64,000 bases of DNA, from the NCBI RefSeq assembly GCF_020379485.1, contig NC_063445.1:55205422-55269421 (forward strand). Reading direction: 5' to 3'. The notes under the pieces are model-generated. The model did no database searches, had not been told where the DNA came from, and saw only the letters and a program-made list of their open reading frames with translations. The stretch is from Brassica napus. Lineage: Eukaryota > Streptophyta > Magnoliopsida > Brassicales > Brassicaceae. A program made the position numbers and the translations under genes. This document shows, in pieces, positions 46,883-58,970 of the stretch. Every line of letters begins with the position of its first letter. The first letter of the stretch is position 1.

Positions 46883-47733
46883 CCACCACACGCCAGGACG
46901 TCGTCAAGCTCGTCACCACCATCATCCGCAACCAAAGATAATCGGAAACCGCCATGTTTTTGAGTTAAGTTTCGGCCGTTTCAGTAAATCGACAATAACT
47001 TTCTAACCGTGATGAATCTCGTGAATCCAAGACTATCATCGTGTTCTTCTCGTCGAGACGAATCCGTAGCCACAAAAAACGCCTCAATCGGAGTCCGGAC
47101 GAAGCCGTACGCGCCCCCGTAAGTTTCGCCGACTGCTCGCGTGTCGTTCACGCGCCGCCGCCGGAAATCGCCTCGGCCGTTGCGCCGCCTTCGCCGCCGG
47201 TAAGCTCCACCGGTGACTCGTCGGTGACTCGGTCAACTCGGCCGAGTCAACTCAGCGAGTCAACTCGGTTAACCGATCGGTTAGCCGGTTTAAATTGATT
47301 TCAATTCGGTTAGGTTAAACCGGTCGATTAAAATCAATTGGAAATCGGTTAGGAAAAACCGGATTAATTAATTAATTAATTAAATAATTAATCTTTGACC
47401 AGCGGGTTGACTTTTCCGTAAATACCTGTTTTAAACCGTTCGAAGGCGTTCAGACTCGAAATTTCGATCTGATTTCAGATTTAGAGTTCATTTGAGCAGC
47501 TGGAGTTCATATATACCACTTCTCTTCATTGCTAAGGTGAGAGCTACTCCGTTAAATCCCGAGCTAGTTTAGTACTACCATTATGGAAAGTTTAGTTTCG
47601 AAACATGGATCCGTCTCTTTGAATCGAGTCTGTTTGAGAGTCTTGCTTGCTCATTATTGATATTAATTGTTAAACTGGAAATAAGATAATAGAGGATTCA
47701 ACGGTTGATTGAATTGATTGATGTTAAGCACTG

Positions 47734-47774
<41 letters not shown>

Positions 47775-48680
47775 TCCAGGTGTTGAGATTGCGGGGCGCA
47801 GAAATGTCTGCGCTAGGCCGTGGGATTTTCGGGGTACAAAGATGTTTGTACTAGGCTGCATTGTTTGAGATTGTGGGGTACAGAGATATCTGTGCTAGGC
47901 CGTGGGATTTGCGGGGTACAAAGACGTTTGTACTAGGCCGCCTTATTTGAGATTGCGGGGTGCAGAGATTTCTGCACTAGGCCGTGGATTTGCGGAGGGT
48001 ACAGAGTGGACTACTGTAATTACGACGCCTGTAGAATATATTCATATATATATATCCTTATGAAGGAAATGCGGTATGATATCATCGCATTGGTTGTAGC
48101 ATGTCTAGTCCTCTAGACATATGTTGATTGTTCTGTGTGGTGTAATCGACACCGTGTTTGTTTCATGCTAGAGCTAGGCCTACATTTTAGTAGTGCTATG
48201 AACTCAGTCAGTGGTTTGCGATTTAGCATCCCATAGCTCACTGGGCGATTCCCCTGTCGCTCACCCCTCCTTCTTTCCCCTTTCAGGTGAAACCTACGAG
48301 CAAGAGTGATTATCCGACTGGTGCTATTGGGCTTTTGGGCTTTTACTACTATCGAGCTTTGGACTTCTATCACTTTTATCGTTTTTATCGCTTTTTGGCC
48401 TTTGGACTTCTATCTATCGTTTATGATATTTCATATTTCGGACTTTCGGTTTATGTCGAACTTTTTATTTTGGATGTTATCGTTATTGGGCCTTTGGGCC
48501 TTATGCCATCGTATTGACTTTATATTATGATGGAGGATATTATTATTATTTTGGTTGTGTTATTCTTTTATTTTTCCGCTTTTATCTATTTATTATATTT
48601 CGAAAGTGACGGGTGTCACATTTTGGTATTAGAGCTATTTATTTATCGTAATATTTTATTATGTAAATCGGGGTGTCACA
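46883..48680 (+). repeat. 5' LTR of the gypsy element (first ~195 bp missing)
   Basis: Begins at ccaccacacgccagg, equal to position 52272 of the other LTR, and ends ggggtgtcaca. The two LTRs look about 97-98% identical by eye, with small indels such as 13 bp near 47214/52603. It contains a (TA)n tract (47737-47771) and the stem-loop array (47796-47977). Several open frames read here are repeat sequence and not genes. Confidence 0.9.
47785..48010 (+). repeat. Array of five tandem stem-loops in the 5' LTR
   Basis: Five units at 47796-47813, 47834-47851, 47878-47895, 47916-47933 and 47960-47977, alternately 38 and 44 nt apart. Each has a 7-bp stem and 4-nt loop followed by TAGGC. Stems are gcgcaga/tctgcgc, gtacaaa/tttgtac, gtacaga/tctgtgc, gtacaaa/tttgtac and gtgcaga/tctgcac. 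A sixth, weaker copy follows near 47999-48017. The same array lies in the 3' LTR at about 53185-53411. Confidence 0.9.
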
Positions 48681-48683
48681 TTT

Positions 48684-48695
48684 TGGTATCAGAGC
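48684..48695 (+). other. Primer-binding site (initiator-Met tRNA type)
   Basis: TGGTATCAGAGC begins three bases after the LTR end. It is complementary to the 3' end of plant initiator methionine tRNA, the usual primer of these elements. Confidence 0.85.
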
Positions 48696-51600
48696 GGGTT
48701 CCGTCCCGGTTCCGACCCGGGATGGCGATTTTGGAGACTCGGTTTTATTCGGTTTAAACGGTTTTTAATGATTTCAAAATATTTTGGGGATTTGGAAGTT
48801 TTGAAAATGAAAATAAATCGCACATTTCCGTTCCGTATCACTCCTTTCTAATCCAATTGTCTTTTTATTGACTATGAGTTACTCATCGTCATCCGCTCTC
48901 TAGCTAACAGGATTTCGGCCAGATGTTCGACATATGGATGATGATGTCACAGTTGAACGGATTGCTCAGGTGTGTGTCAGTTTCGTCAGCCGTATTCGGA
49001 GATTGTTCGCATGTGGATGTGTGACGTTGTTGCCACCACCCAAACTTCAAGTCATCGCTCAACGAGTTTTTGTTACTGGAGATTATGTGGTATGAGTTGT
49101 GAGCCATGAGTTGGCATGTGTTATTTGTGTGTATGATATATTGACTGCCTTGGAGGCATGGTTAGTTTGTAATCTCGTGTGGATCGCTTTTAGATTTGGG
49201 GTGTGGCAGCTTGCGTTGTGTGATATTGGAGTTATGCTTGGTATGTTTGCCAGTTTTTGGTATTGTTGATCGTTTCAGAGATGTGTCAGCTCGGACAGCT
49301 GACATAGGATGTTGAGAACTATTTATATTCAATGCGGCGTACCAATTATTCTTGGAGGAGTCAAGTTATTCGGAGACTCATCAGAGATGGAGCTATGTTT
49401 TACGATATCATTCGTGGGATGGATTGGCTGTCACGACATCGAGTAGTGTTGGATTGCATGAGGGAAAGAGTTCAGATTCCTGGAACGGAGCATAGTTTTA
49501 CTGCATGTATGCTACATATTGAGGAGTTATTGGACATATGAGCAGAGGGATTTTTGGCGACCATTTCAATAGTTAAGGATGATGGACAGTATGAGCTGCA
49601 TGATCTTCTGATTATTGCAGAGTGTGAGGATTTTTTTTTGTGGCCTTAGGAAGGGTCACCACCAGACAGAGGATACACTCTTGCGATTGATTTGGAACCA
49701 CGGACATCACCGGTTTCACAAGTTCTATACTGATTAGCGCCAGCGGAGATGACCAAGTTGGAAGAGCATATTAAAGTTTCATCAGACAAGGGTTTTATCA
49801 GATCAAGTACTTTACCGTGGGGAACATCATCATTGTTTGTAAGGAAGAAAGATGGGAGTTTCAAGCTTTGTATCGACTACATAGACTTGAACATGGTAAC
49901 CATCGTATTGATGAATTTTTGGATGAGCTGCATGGAGGATCATGGTTCCCGAAGGTTGTCTTGGCATCAGGATACCATCAGATTAATATAGCTGAGGAGT
50001 ATGTACGGAATGCAGATTTCCGTTATGGATATTATGATTTTTGGTGATACCATTTTGGGTCGACAAATGCACTGATAGCATTCATGAAGTTTGTAAATGA
50101 TGTCTTTCGTGACCACTTGGACAAGTGCGCGATTGTACTCATCGACGACCCCTTTGATTTATTTTTTTAGTAGAGGGAGCATGTTGAGCATTTATGGATT
50201 GTGTATTGATACATAAGGATCAGGACATTGCATATGCATCGCATCAGTTGAGACTTCATGAGACCCACTACCCTATTCATGATTCGGAGTGGCTGCAGTG
50301 GTAGTTGCGTTATAGTTTTGGAAATCATAATTGTATGGGAATGAAGTTGAGATTCTTTGGGATCATTAGAATATGAAATTTATCTTCATTCATTAAAACT
50401 TGTACTTGGACAGTGCAATTGGATTGAGTTCGTAGCAGGCTATAGTTTGGATATCGCATACCATCTGGTAAGGACAACCAGCTGATAAATGACTTGGGTA
50501 GGCATATGAGCTGTATCTTAGGAACCAAGGAGATTCATGTATTATTAGGACGCTTGCTAATCTCATATTGTGTGTTGTTACTGTCAAAGGAAAGACATAT
50601 GGCCTTAAGGCTTGGAGCATGCAGTTTTGCTATGGAGGATACGCAAGCACAAGTTAGCATTATGGATTTGGTTGAGCAGATCGAGATTGGGAGTATTGGA
50701 TATCATACAAATTTGAGCAGGATATACTTGTACCGCAACCGAGTTTGTGTGGTGGACGATAAGCTGTTAAGAAAAGGGATCTTACAACAAACATATCACT
50801 CGTGTTTCTCTACCCATCGGGAACACCAAAGGGTACAAAAATATTAAAAGTTAACTATAATTGGTGTAGTATGAAGATGTTTGTAACTACATTGCGTCGC
50901 GGTGCCAGACATGTTATATGGCTATGACAGAGGATCAGTTATCTATCATGTTATTTTTGAGCTTGCTTTTGCCGGAGTGGAAATGAGGCATGGTGATTAT
51001 GTACATTGTTATTGGATTTTAAATCACCATATGTGGAAAGGATGCCACATGGGTAGTCATGGATAGACTTACCAAGTCAGCCCATTTCCTAAGTAATTAA
51101 GAAGACAATCAGAGCTAATCAATTGGAGCAGACCTACATTATTGGGTTTGAGAAGTTTCATGGATGTTAACATTGTATCGGATTGGGAATCGAAGTCACA
51201 TCTACATTTCAGAGAGCCTTTCGGAAGGCACTTGGGACAAAGATCATATGAGTACATCTTATCACCCGTTGACATATTGTCAGTCAGAGAGGACTACTCA
51301 GAACTTAAAAGATATGTTCAGAGATTGCGTGGGATGGAATTTCGGAAAGCATCTACGTTTACTAGAGTTTTCCTACATCGACAACTATCTTTTGAGTATT
51401 GAAAAAAAAAATTACTATACGAGGGTTATTTATGGTAGACCTTATAGTATACCACTTTGTTGGACCAAAGTGTGGTAGCAATATGAGTTAGAACTATTAA
51501 TGGTTCAAGAGACGGTAAAGCAAAGGACATGCTCAAGGATTGGCTTTCGGAAGCCCATGACGTCAGAGGATTTATGCAGCTAAGCACCGTAAGGATTCGG

Positions 51601-52062
51601 AGCTACATATGAGCACCTAATATACCTGAAAAATAAGGACATTTCAGGAGGGACCTAAGACTCAGAAGATAAAGGAGCTTAAACCGAGACACATGGAATT
51701 GTATCCTTCACTGGAGTAGATTGGATTAGTTGCTTGCAGTTACTTTATCAGCAGTATATCAGCCTTCTAGGACTTGGTTCATATGACAACATTGCAAAAG
51801 TTGAGAAGGCGCTATAATTATTTTGCAGTAGACGTCAAGTGACTTCAGAAAGTTTTATGGACCTTATCATCTATTACAGATTTTGGATCATCAAGTGGAA
51901 ACAGTTCGGGGAATGTCGACCGTGTTTGTCCGAGTTCGTTGGGAAAGATATAAGACTCAGGAGGAGACCTGGAAGGCCGAGCGAGGATTAGTATTCGAGG
52001 TTTTGCTATGATGACATTGGGCACGTCAGCTTATGACATGAATTCGGGGACGAATTCCTTAT
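48696..52062 (+). pseudogene. Decayed gypsy gag-pol region
   Basis: Protease relic near 49380-49480 (GMDWLSRHRVVLDC). Reverse transcriptase at about 49750-50160 ([41 protein letters not shown], then MKFVNDVFRDHLDKC before the degraded catalytic DD). Integrase at about 51140-51480 (STSYHPLTYCQSERTTQNLKD, YGRPYSIPLCWTKV). A chromodomain-like stretch lies at 51910-52010 (VRVRWERYKTQEETW). Gag is nearly absent: only a short Met-Ser-rich start near 48873 is plausible. Frames are broken many times by stops and shifts, so the element cannot encode its own mobility proteins. Confidence 0.85.
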
Positions 52063-52063
52063 A

Positions 52064-52076
52064 AGTGGGGGAGAAT
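52064..52076 (+). other. Polypurine tract
   Basis: agtgggggagaat directly precedes the LTR start tgtaatgaccc, the expected plus-strand primer. Confidence 0.8.
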
Positions 52077-53135
52077 TGTAATGACCCAATCCCACCATCT
52101 CGACTTCTTTCCCCAACCCCACCATTTTCACCTTCTTTTTCACCATCTCCACCTTCTTTCCCACCATCTCCATCTTCTATAATTCACAAATTAAAAAAGA
52201 GAGAGAGAGAGAGAAAGAGAGAGAAAAGAAGAAGAAGAAGGGAGAAAGCTCACTTGAACTCGTCGCCGGAGCCACCACACGCCAGGACGTCGTCAAGCTC
52301 GTCACCACCATCATCCGCAACCAAAGGTAATCGGAAGCCGCCATGTTTTTGAGTTAAGTTTCGACCGTTTCAGTAAATCGACAATAACTTTCTAACTGTG
52401 ATGAATCTCGTGAATCCAAGACTATCATCGTGTTCTTCTCGTCGAGACGAATCCGTAGCCACCAAAAACGCCTCAATCGGAGTCCGGACGAAGCCGTACG
52501 CGCCCCCGCAAGTTTTGCCGACTGCTCGCGTGTCGTTCACGCGCCGCCGCCGGAAATCGCCTCCGCTGTTGCGCCGCCTTCGCCGCCGGTAAGCTCCGCC
52601 GGTGACCGTCACCGGTGACTCGTCGGTGACTCGGTCAACTCGGCCGAGTCAACTCAGCGAGTCAACTCGGTTAACCGATCGGTTAGCCGGTTTAAATTGA
52701 TTTCAATTCGGTTAGGTTAAACCGGTCGGTTAAAATCAATTGGAAATCAGTTAGGAAAAACCGAATTAATTAATTAATTAATTAAATAATTAATCTTTGA
52801 CCAGCGGGTTGACTCTTCCGTAAATACCCGTTTTAAACCGTTCGAAGGCGTTCCGACTCGAAATTTCGATCTGATTTCAGATTTGGAGTCCATTTGAGCA
52901 GCTGGAGTTCATATATACCACTTCTCTTCATTGCTAAGGTGAGGGCTACTCCGTTAAATCCCGAGCTAGTTTAGTACTACCATTATGGAAAGTTTAGTTT
53001 CGAAACATGGATCCATCTCTTTGAATCGAGTCTGTTTGAGAGTCTTGCTTGCTCATTATTGATATTAATTGTTAAACTGGAAATAGGATAATAGAGGATT
53101 CAACGGTTGATTGAATTGATTGATGTTAAGCACTG

Positions 53136-53172
<37 letters not shown>

Positions 53173-54082
53173 AGTCCAGGTGTTGAGATTGTGGGGCGCA
53201 GAAATGTCTGCGCTAGGCCGTGGGATTTGCGGGGTACAAAGACGTTTGTACTAGGCTGCATTGTTTGAGATTGCGGGGTACAGAGATATCTGTGCTAGGC
53301 CGTGGGATTTGCGGGGTACAAAGACGTTTGTACTAGGCCGCCTTGTTTGAGATTGTGGGGTGCAGAGATTTCTGCACTAGGCCGTGGATTTGCGGAGGGT
53401 ACAGAGTGGACTACTGTACTTACGACGCTTGTAGAATATATTCATATATATATATATACTTATGAAGGAAATGCGGTATGATATCATCGCATTGGTTGTA
53501 GCATGTCTAGTCCTCTAGACATATGTTGATTGTTCTGTGTGGTGTAATCGACACCGTGTTTGTTTCATGCTAGAGCTAGGCCTACATTTTAGTAGTGCTA
53601 TGAACTCAGTCAGTGGTTTGCGGTTTAGCATCCCATACCTCACTGGGCGATTCCCCTGTCGCTCACCCCTCCTTCTTTCCCCTTTCAGGTGAAACCTACG
53701 AGCAAGAGTGATTATCCGACTGGTGCTATTGGGCTTTTGGGCTTTTACTACTATCGAGCTTTGGACTTCTATCACTTTTATCGTTTTTATCGCTTTTTGG
53801 CCTTTGGGCTTCTATCTATCGTTTATGATATTTCGTATTTCGGACTTTCGGTTTATGTCGAACTTTTTATTTTGGATGTTATCGTTATTGGGCCTTAGGG
53901 CCTTATGCCATAGTATTGACTTTATATTATGATGGAGGATATTATTATTATTTTGGTTGTGTTATTCTTTTATTTTTCCGCTCTTATATATTTATTATAT
54001 TTCGAAAGAGACGGGTGTCACATTTTGGTATTAGAGCTATTTATTTATCGTAACATTTTATTATGTAAATCGGGGTGTCACA
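52077..54082 (+). repeat. 3' LTR of the gypsy element, full length (2006 bp)
   Basis: Begins tgtaatgacccaatcc and ends gggtgtcaca (TG...CA). Its first 195 bp, with a pyrimidine-rich leader and a (ga)n tract near 52200, have no counterpart in the 5' LTR. A (TA)n tract (53137-53169) and the stem-loop array (53185-53411) match the other copy. Confidence 0.9.
53185..53411 (+). repeat. Array of five tandem stem-loops in the 3' LTR
   Basis: Same five units as at 47785-48010 with all stems intact; differences fall in loops or between stems (for example the second loop is gacg instead of gatg). Confidence 0.88.
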
Positions 54083-54168
54083 ATATTATCCAAACTATTA
54101 AGTTATATACACAATGTAATATAACGTTTAATTCACTAGTTTAGTTGCTCATATGATTATGCTTTGGT

Positions 54169-54194
54169 CCCCCACCCCCCCCCCCCCCCCCCCA
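54169..54194. repeat. Cytosine homopolymer run
   Basis: A run of about 20 C within cccccacccc...caccaaaa, shortly after the 3' LTR. Length may be inexact. Confidence 0.85.
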
Positions 54195-54382
54195 CCAAAA
54201 AAATGGATGTAATTTTTAAAAATTAGCAAAATTTAAATAGATGGATTTGAAATTCAAAAAATTACAAAATTGTATCTATAAATAATAAAACTTAGATTTG
54301 AACAATCTCCAGCAAGCTCCACCGGAAATCTCAAGCTCCACCAGCTTGATATTGTAATTGTAACTATTTTGAGAAGTTCGAA

Positions 54383-55180
54383 TCTTATATATATTAAAAC
54401 AGAAGTTATAACCTTGATTCATGTGTGATTTTTTTTTTAAAAATGGACCAAATGAACATATTCATAGAAAGTCATATTACATTTAATATCTAATTTTATC
54501 ATTTAAATTTTGGGCGTACCAGAAATTTTTATTGGACAATCAATAATTTGATTTAAACAATAGATGATACATTGGATTTATAGATAGTATAAATTAAATA
54601 TATATAATTTAATGTTGTAATACTATACCTCTATATGCTAAATATTTAAATATTTGTCGATGTTAACTTTTAAAATTATAATTTCTTTATAAAATAACAA
54701 AAATCATATTATCTAACAATGATTAATCTTTACTACCTTAAACCAATGAAAACAAATTTTAAACTATATAGTTTATTTTAAAAATTAAACAAAAACTAAA
54801 TGTTTAATTATTTACTCGATAATATAAATCTATGAAGCGAAAAGTTTAATTTTTTAAAAACTTTCTAAGTTTGTGAAATGTTATAATATTTTTGAATATG
54901 ATACTAAAAAATATTTTACTAATTTTTATATATATAGTTACAATTTTAATAATGAAATAATAATCCAAATATATATATATATATAGAAGAAGATACAAAT
55001 ACTTGTGAAAGTCTGAAACAATCTATTCAATGAAAAAATATACAGTAAACTTATTATGTTTTAAAAATGGATAGATACATATATATTATAATATATATCA
55101 ATTTATAATTGAAAACAAAATATTTTTATAAAAATAAATAAAAATAAAAATCTGCGCGGTTGCGCGGATCAAGATTTAGT
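54383..55180. mobile_element. Helitron (non-autonomous) with clear 3' hairpin
   Basis: Begins A|TCTTATATATATTAAAACAG and ends caagatttag|T. An 8-bp stem, atctgcgc/gcgcggat with loop ggtt (55151-55170), lies 10 nt before the terminus. These are the defining Helitron signals; the terminal CTAG is TTAG here. AT-rich and non-coding. It shares its start and body with 61376-62331. Confidence 0.78.
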
Positions 55181-55900
55181 ATTTTAATAAAAAAATTACT
55201 TCGTAGATATTGGTTTATATACGTGTATACTTTTTTAGAAAGATATATTTGTGTAGTCTCTCAAATCGAAATCAGATCGAATTATATCTCCAATCTTCGA
55301 TATTTTGGTCCACAATTGACTAGTTCGATTACGACATGTAGTAACAAATATCTTAAGACTTCCGAGTCATTGACTACAATTTATTTACTCTTCGCACATT
55401 GATTACACTTTCTTAGTTCAGCATAAGTATTAATCAATTTATCGACGTTATGAAGGTTTTTTTTCCTTTTGAGAAAGGGCTTCTTTCGACGTTATGAAGT
55501 TTCAAAATTAAAATGCCATTTGAGCGCTAATGATCGTATACTTTTCGTCAATCTCTTTAATATAAACCAAAAATTTCCGCTTCTAAATTTTTAATAATAA
55601 TACCAGTAAAAAACTCAAATTTGTTTTTAATGTTATCTTTGTCAGAATATCCGTCTCTAAATTATACTATCTGTGACATTCAATTATATATGAGTCAGAA
55701 TATTTATCGCAAAATTTATATTTGTGCCATTAAAGTGTATCTGTGTCAGTGCCTAAATTCCGCGTCAAATATTTATGTTTTCTTTGTCAGAAATGTCAAT
55801 GTTACCTTAAACAACAAAACAAAACGAATCAAATGTAATAAATAATAATTAGTTAAAAAAATGTAATAAATAATTATTTTTGTTATTCTCTCTTTGATAT
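55181..55900. other. Intergenic DNA upstream of the neprosin-type gene
   Basis: Phrases such as atctgtgtcagtgcctaaattccgcg and gtcagaatat recur here and at 63690-63930, indicating an old shared repeat. No gene was recognised. Confidence 0.45.
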
Positions 55901-55908
55901 TATAAATA
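55901..55908 (+). promoter_or_regulatory. TATA box of the neprosin-type gene
   Basis: tataaata, 60 bp before the ATG at 55968, with a short A/C-rich leader in between. Confidence 0.6.
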
Positions 55909-55967
55909 ACAGATCGTTTTCAGTCTCGGAGACTTAACAGAAGGTCAAAAACTAAAACCAAAACAGG

Positions 55968-57678
55968 ATGGCTCTCGTTATTATGAATGTCTTACTTCTT
56001 TTATTCTCGGTAGTCTTAGTTCGTTCCGATCAAACTACCACGCCTCTCAAATCCTTAAAGGTCAGTTTTTAAACATGAAAAAAAACTTTAGACGCACTGT
56101 TTCCCTTCTATTATTTTGATCTCCCTTTGCTTAAAAAACTTTGCTTAACTAATTCAACATCATTTTTTTCTTGTATCAGATCAGTGAAAATGTAACATAC
56201 GATTGCATAAATATTTATAAGCAACCAGGACTTGATCACCCTTTGCTTAAAAACCACACGATCCAGGTGCATAGTTTCAGAAATTCATCTCCTACTTATG
56301 GTTTATTTTTATGATGTGTTATTTTAAACTTGACTATACAATTATTTGTTCCTTTTTTTGTTGGAAAAGATGAAACCATCAAGGACTGAATTAAATAGTC
56401 AAACTGGCAACAACATCACACAGAAAAATAAAATAAAATGTCCAGATGGAACCATTCCTGTATTAAGAAATACAAAAGACTTCCTCACCAGCGCTAACCT
56501 TTTCCCCGAGAACTATGTCCATCCACAATCAGTAGACAGCCCTGGAACACATGTAAGCATTCACTTTCGTTATAATCTTTGATCTAATATTGTTTGTATG
56601 AATGTATTAATATATATTTGTTATAACCGGTTTTTTGTAGATTGCTGGAGTAAGGTCGCATGCTGGTCCATATCGTGGTATACAAGCTTGGGTTTATGGA
56701 GTTGACCTAAAAATCGAAAAGGATCAAGCCTCATATAGTCAAATATATTTAGGCAGTGGTGTGAATAACAAGATCAATTATATCTCTGCGGGATTTATGG
56801 TAGATTTTACATTTTATTTTTTATTTCTTCCCTTAATCACATATGATATTGTTGGCAACCTTAAATTATTGCAACTCTTGTTCTTAGATAAATCCAGGAT
56901 ATATTTTGGCGACGGACGTGTTTGGTCATATGTATTTTGGAAGGTTTGCATATATATATGATCAACTTATTTGGTTTCCGTTGATTGTGTAGGCAATATG
57001 TAAATAAAATAATATGTAAATATTGAATATGATTTTGATAGGGTAAAGATGGAAAGGGATGTTACAATACAGCTTGTTCAGGGTTTGTTCAAGTATCACA
57101 GACGATCCCCATAGTTCAACCCATTGATATTTCACCAACAGAGCCTTCCTTTTTACGTCCCTTCATACATCAGGTATATCTTCTTTATAAATCATGTAAT
57201 TTATAGAAACAAACGAGTGATATTTAATTTCATGCTAACAACTCATTAGATTTATCTATTAAGTTACTGTTTGTAGGATAAAAATACTGGGAACTGGTGG
57301 CTTACATATCTGGGGCCAGATAAACCCAACGGTGATCTCGGTTATTGGCCAAAAGAATTATTTAACCTTTTCGACAATGGTGCGAATATGGTTGGAGTTG
57401 GTGGTGTGGTTAAAGCTTCACCTTCTGGTTCAAGCCCTCCAATGGGTAATGGTAAATTTCCGGATGGAGGCCGGAGAACTTCAGCAATTTTTGCAAACAT
57501 TGATGTCTTGAATTCTAACTACAAGCAAAGTAAAATCAGTTCTTTTCCTATTGAGATATTGGTAGATAGTCCACAATGCTACGGGCTAAGAGTCGGTACG
57601 GTAAAGTGGTACCGTCGTACTCGTCTAGGGTACTTTTTCAATTACGGTGGTCCAGGAGGAAACTCTTGTGGAGTTTGA
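55968..57678 (+). pseudogene. Neprosin-type (DUF239/DUF4409) secreted peptidase gene with two frameshifts
   Basis: Family members are secreted plant proteins with an activation peptide and a neprosin domain, some being glutamic prolyl endopeptidases. Seven exons: 55968-56060 (signal peptide MALVIMNVLLLLFSVVLVRS), 56180-56266, 56370-56552 (CPDGTIPVLRNTK), 56641-56799 (AGVRSHAGPYRGIQAWV), 56888-56943 (IYFGDGRVWSYVFWK), 57042-57174 (GKDGKGCYNTACSGFVQ) and 57277-57678 (DKNTGNWWLTYLG to YGGPGGNSCG). Exons 1-4 and 7 are open. Exon 5 is one base short for the conserved frame. Exon 6 has one extra C at 57120-57123. The conceptual frame therefore hits a stop in exon 6. The promoter and splice sites look intact, so decay is recent, or these are two sequence errors. 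Confidence 0.8.
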
Positions 57679-58814
57679 CATTTTTTGTGTAATCTTTGAC
57701 ATTTATCTATGCAACGGTTTACAAATGTTGAAGTCCAAATATTATCCTTAAGCAGATAACAAAATGGAATTTAACAAGTCTAGTTTTTATAATAGTTACC
57801 AAGTAATTCTCATTTTACCAAACAAAAAAAAGTAATTCTCATTTTTTTCGAAAAAAACGAATCCTCATTTGTCTTAACAAGTCTAGTTTTGTTTCCGCCA
57901 ACTTTTTTTGAAACTGTGCTTTTTTTTCACTAACTTTTGTTCAAAGGATTTATGCATTTTTTTACAGTCGAATGGATATATAGGAAGAACAGGTAGAGTG
58001 TTAACATCATAGTATACGGAAGAAATCAATCTATTCTGTGTTCTGAACATCAACTTCCCTATGTCCCGTATGTTCTTTTCAATTAGACGCCATCTCTCTC
58101 TATTTGTCACTCTTTGTGGTTGGTGCTGCTATGGCTTAACTTGACATGAGCGTGTCCATGAGTTTATCCATGTGGGCCCAGGGCCCATGAGTATCCAGTT
58201 ATATCCCATGTTAAGAAACTCGTTAGGCGCTACGCGTGCGGCACACATGGATCTAGGGATTTATTGGAAAAGCGGAAAAAATTCAGGGTCTACGCGGGGA
58301 ATAATTTTTTGTACTTTTATACGTATAATACCTAATATATATATATAATACAATATATTTATGTATAATACAAGATATTAATGAATAATACATGTGTATG
58401 TATAAAATATCCTTGTACTAAAATTGTAGATTTGTGAATAAATACCAAATTTGATCACAAAAATATAATTTTATATATTAGAGGGATTGTCAGTAACAAC
58501 GTTAAGTTTTGTATGTGGTATGGTGGTATTAATTTGTTTTTAGTCAATATGTCTCAAGTTCGACAGCTCATTTTGTTATTTTTATTTTTTTTCTTTAAGA
58601 GAATGGCATTTACGTAATTATCAGTATCTTCTTCATATCCTTACGTTTTTTATTCCTGCAATTCTTTTATCTTGTCACCATATCTTGCACTTCTAGGGAT
58701 GATTAGACTCGATTCAGGATCATTTAGTCTCGATTTGATATTTATTGGAGTTGACAAATCAAAATCACAACTTGGTTTTGGTGGTTTTAACGATTTATAC
58801 TACACAGATTTAGA
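57679..58814. other. Intergenic DNA
   Basis: No gene was recognised. A CG-richer patch at 58140-58290 (gggcccagggccc, gttaggcgctacgcg) looks like a MITE remnant. Confidence 0.45.
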
Positions 58815-58970
58815 TAATTGATCGCCGATTATTATTAAACTACGGTTTTTGCGGTCAAAACTCGGGTTGCCGGATAATGGCACCGATCATGTCCAACTCG
58901 CCACGGAAGCTCACCGCACAACGCGTTCTCGGCCGCTTACTCGCCCAGGCGGGCGAGTTTTAGAACAGAG
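58815..58970. mobile_element. Possible hAT-like MITE remnant
   Basis: The right end, on the minus strand, reads ctctgttctaaaactcgcccg, like the CAGTGTTCTCAAAA-type ends at 4187. The left side has ggtcaaaactcgggttgcc. The core gcccaggcgggc is palindromic. No target duplication was found. Confidence 0.4.

Larger units (their letters stand above)
46883..54082 (+). mobile_element. Ty3/gypsy LTR retrotransposon, 5' LTR truncated
   Basis: Direct repeats 46883-48680 and 52077-54082 are its LTRs. A primer-binding site, TGGTATCAGAGC, lies 3 nt after the first and a purine tract (agtgggggagaat) just before the second. The interior is about 3.4 kb with relics of protease, reverse transcriptase, integrase and a chromodomain-like tail in the gypsy order. 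The left LTR lacks its first 195 bases, so the left target duplication cannot be checked. The right flank starts atatt. Confidence 0.9.

Noticed and set aside
47785..48010. Regular spaced repeats that might be read as a CRISPR array
   Set aside because: Spacing alternates, the 'spacers' are themselves repeats, and the context is a plant LTR; CRISPR arrays do not occur here.
48287..48757. Open frames of 74-86 codons in the LTR, repeated at 53515-54144
   Set aside because: They lie entirely in LTR DNA, are hydrophobic or repeat-derived, and match no gag or pol domain.
55160..55402. 80-codon open frame after the Helitron
   Set aside because: Starts inside the Helitron hairpin region and has no recognised domain.
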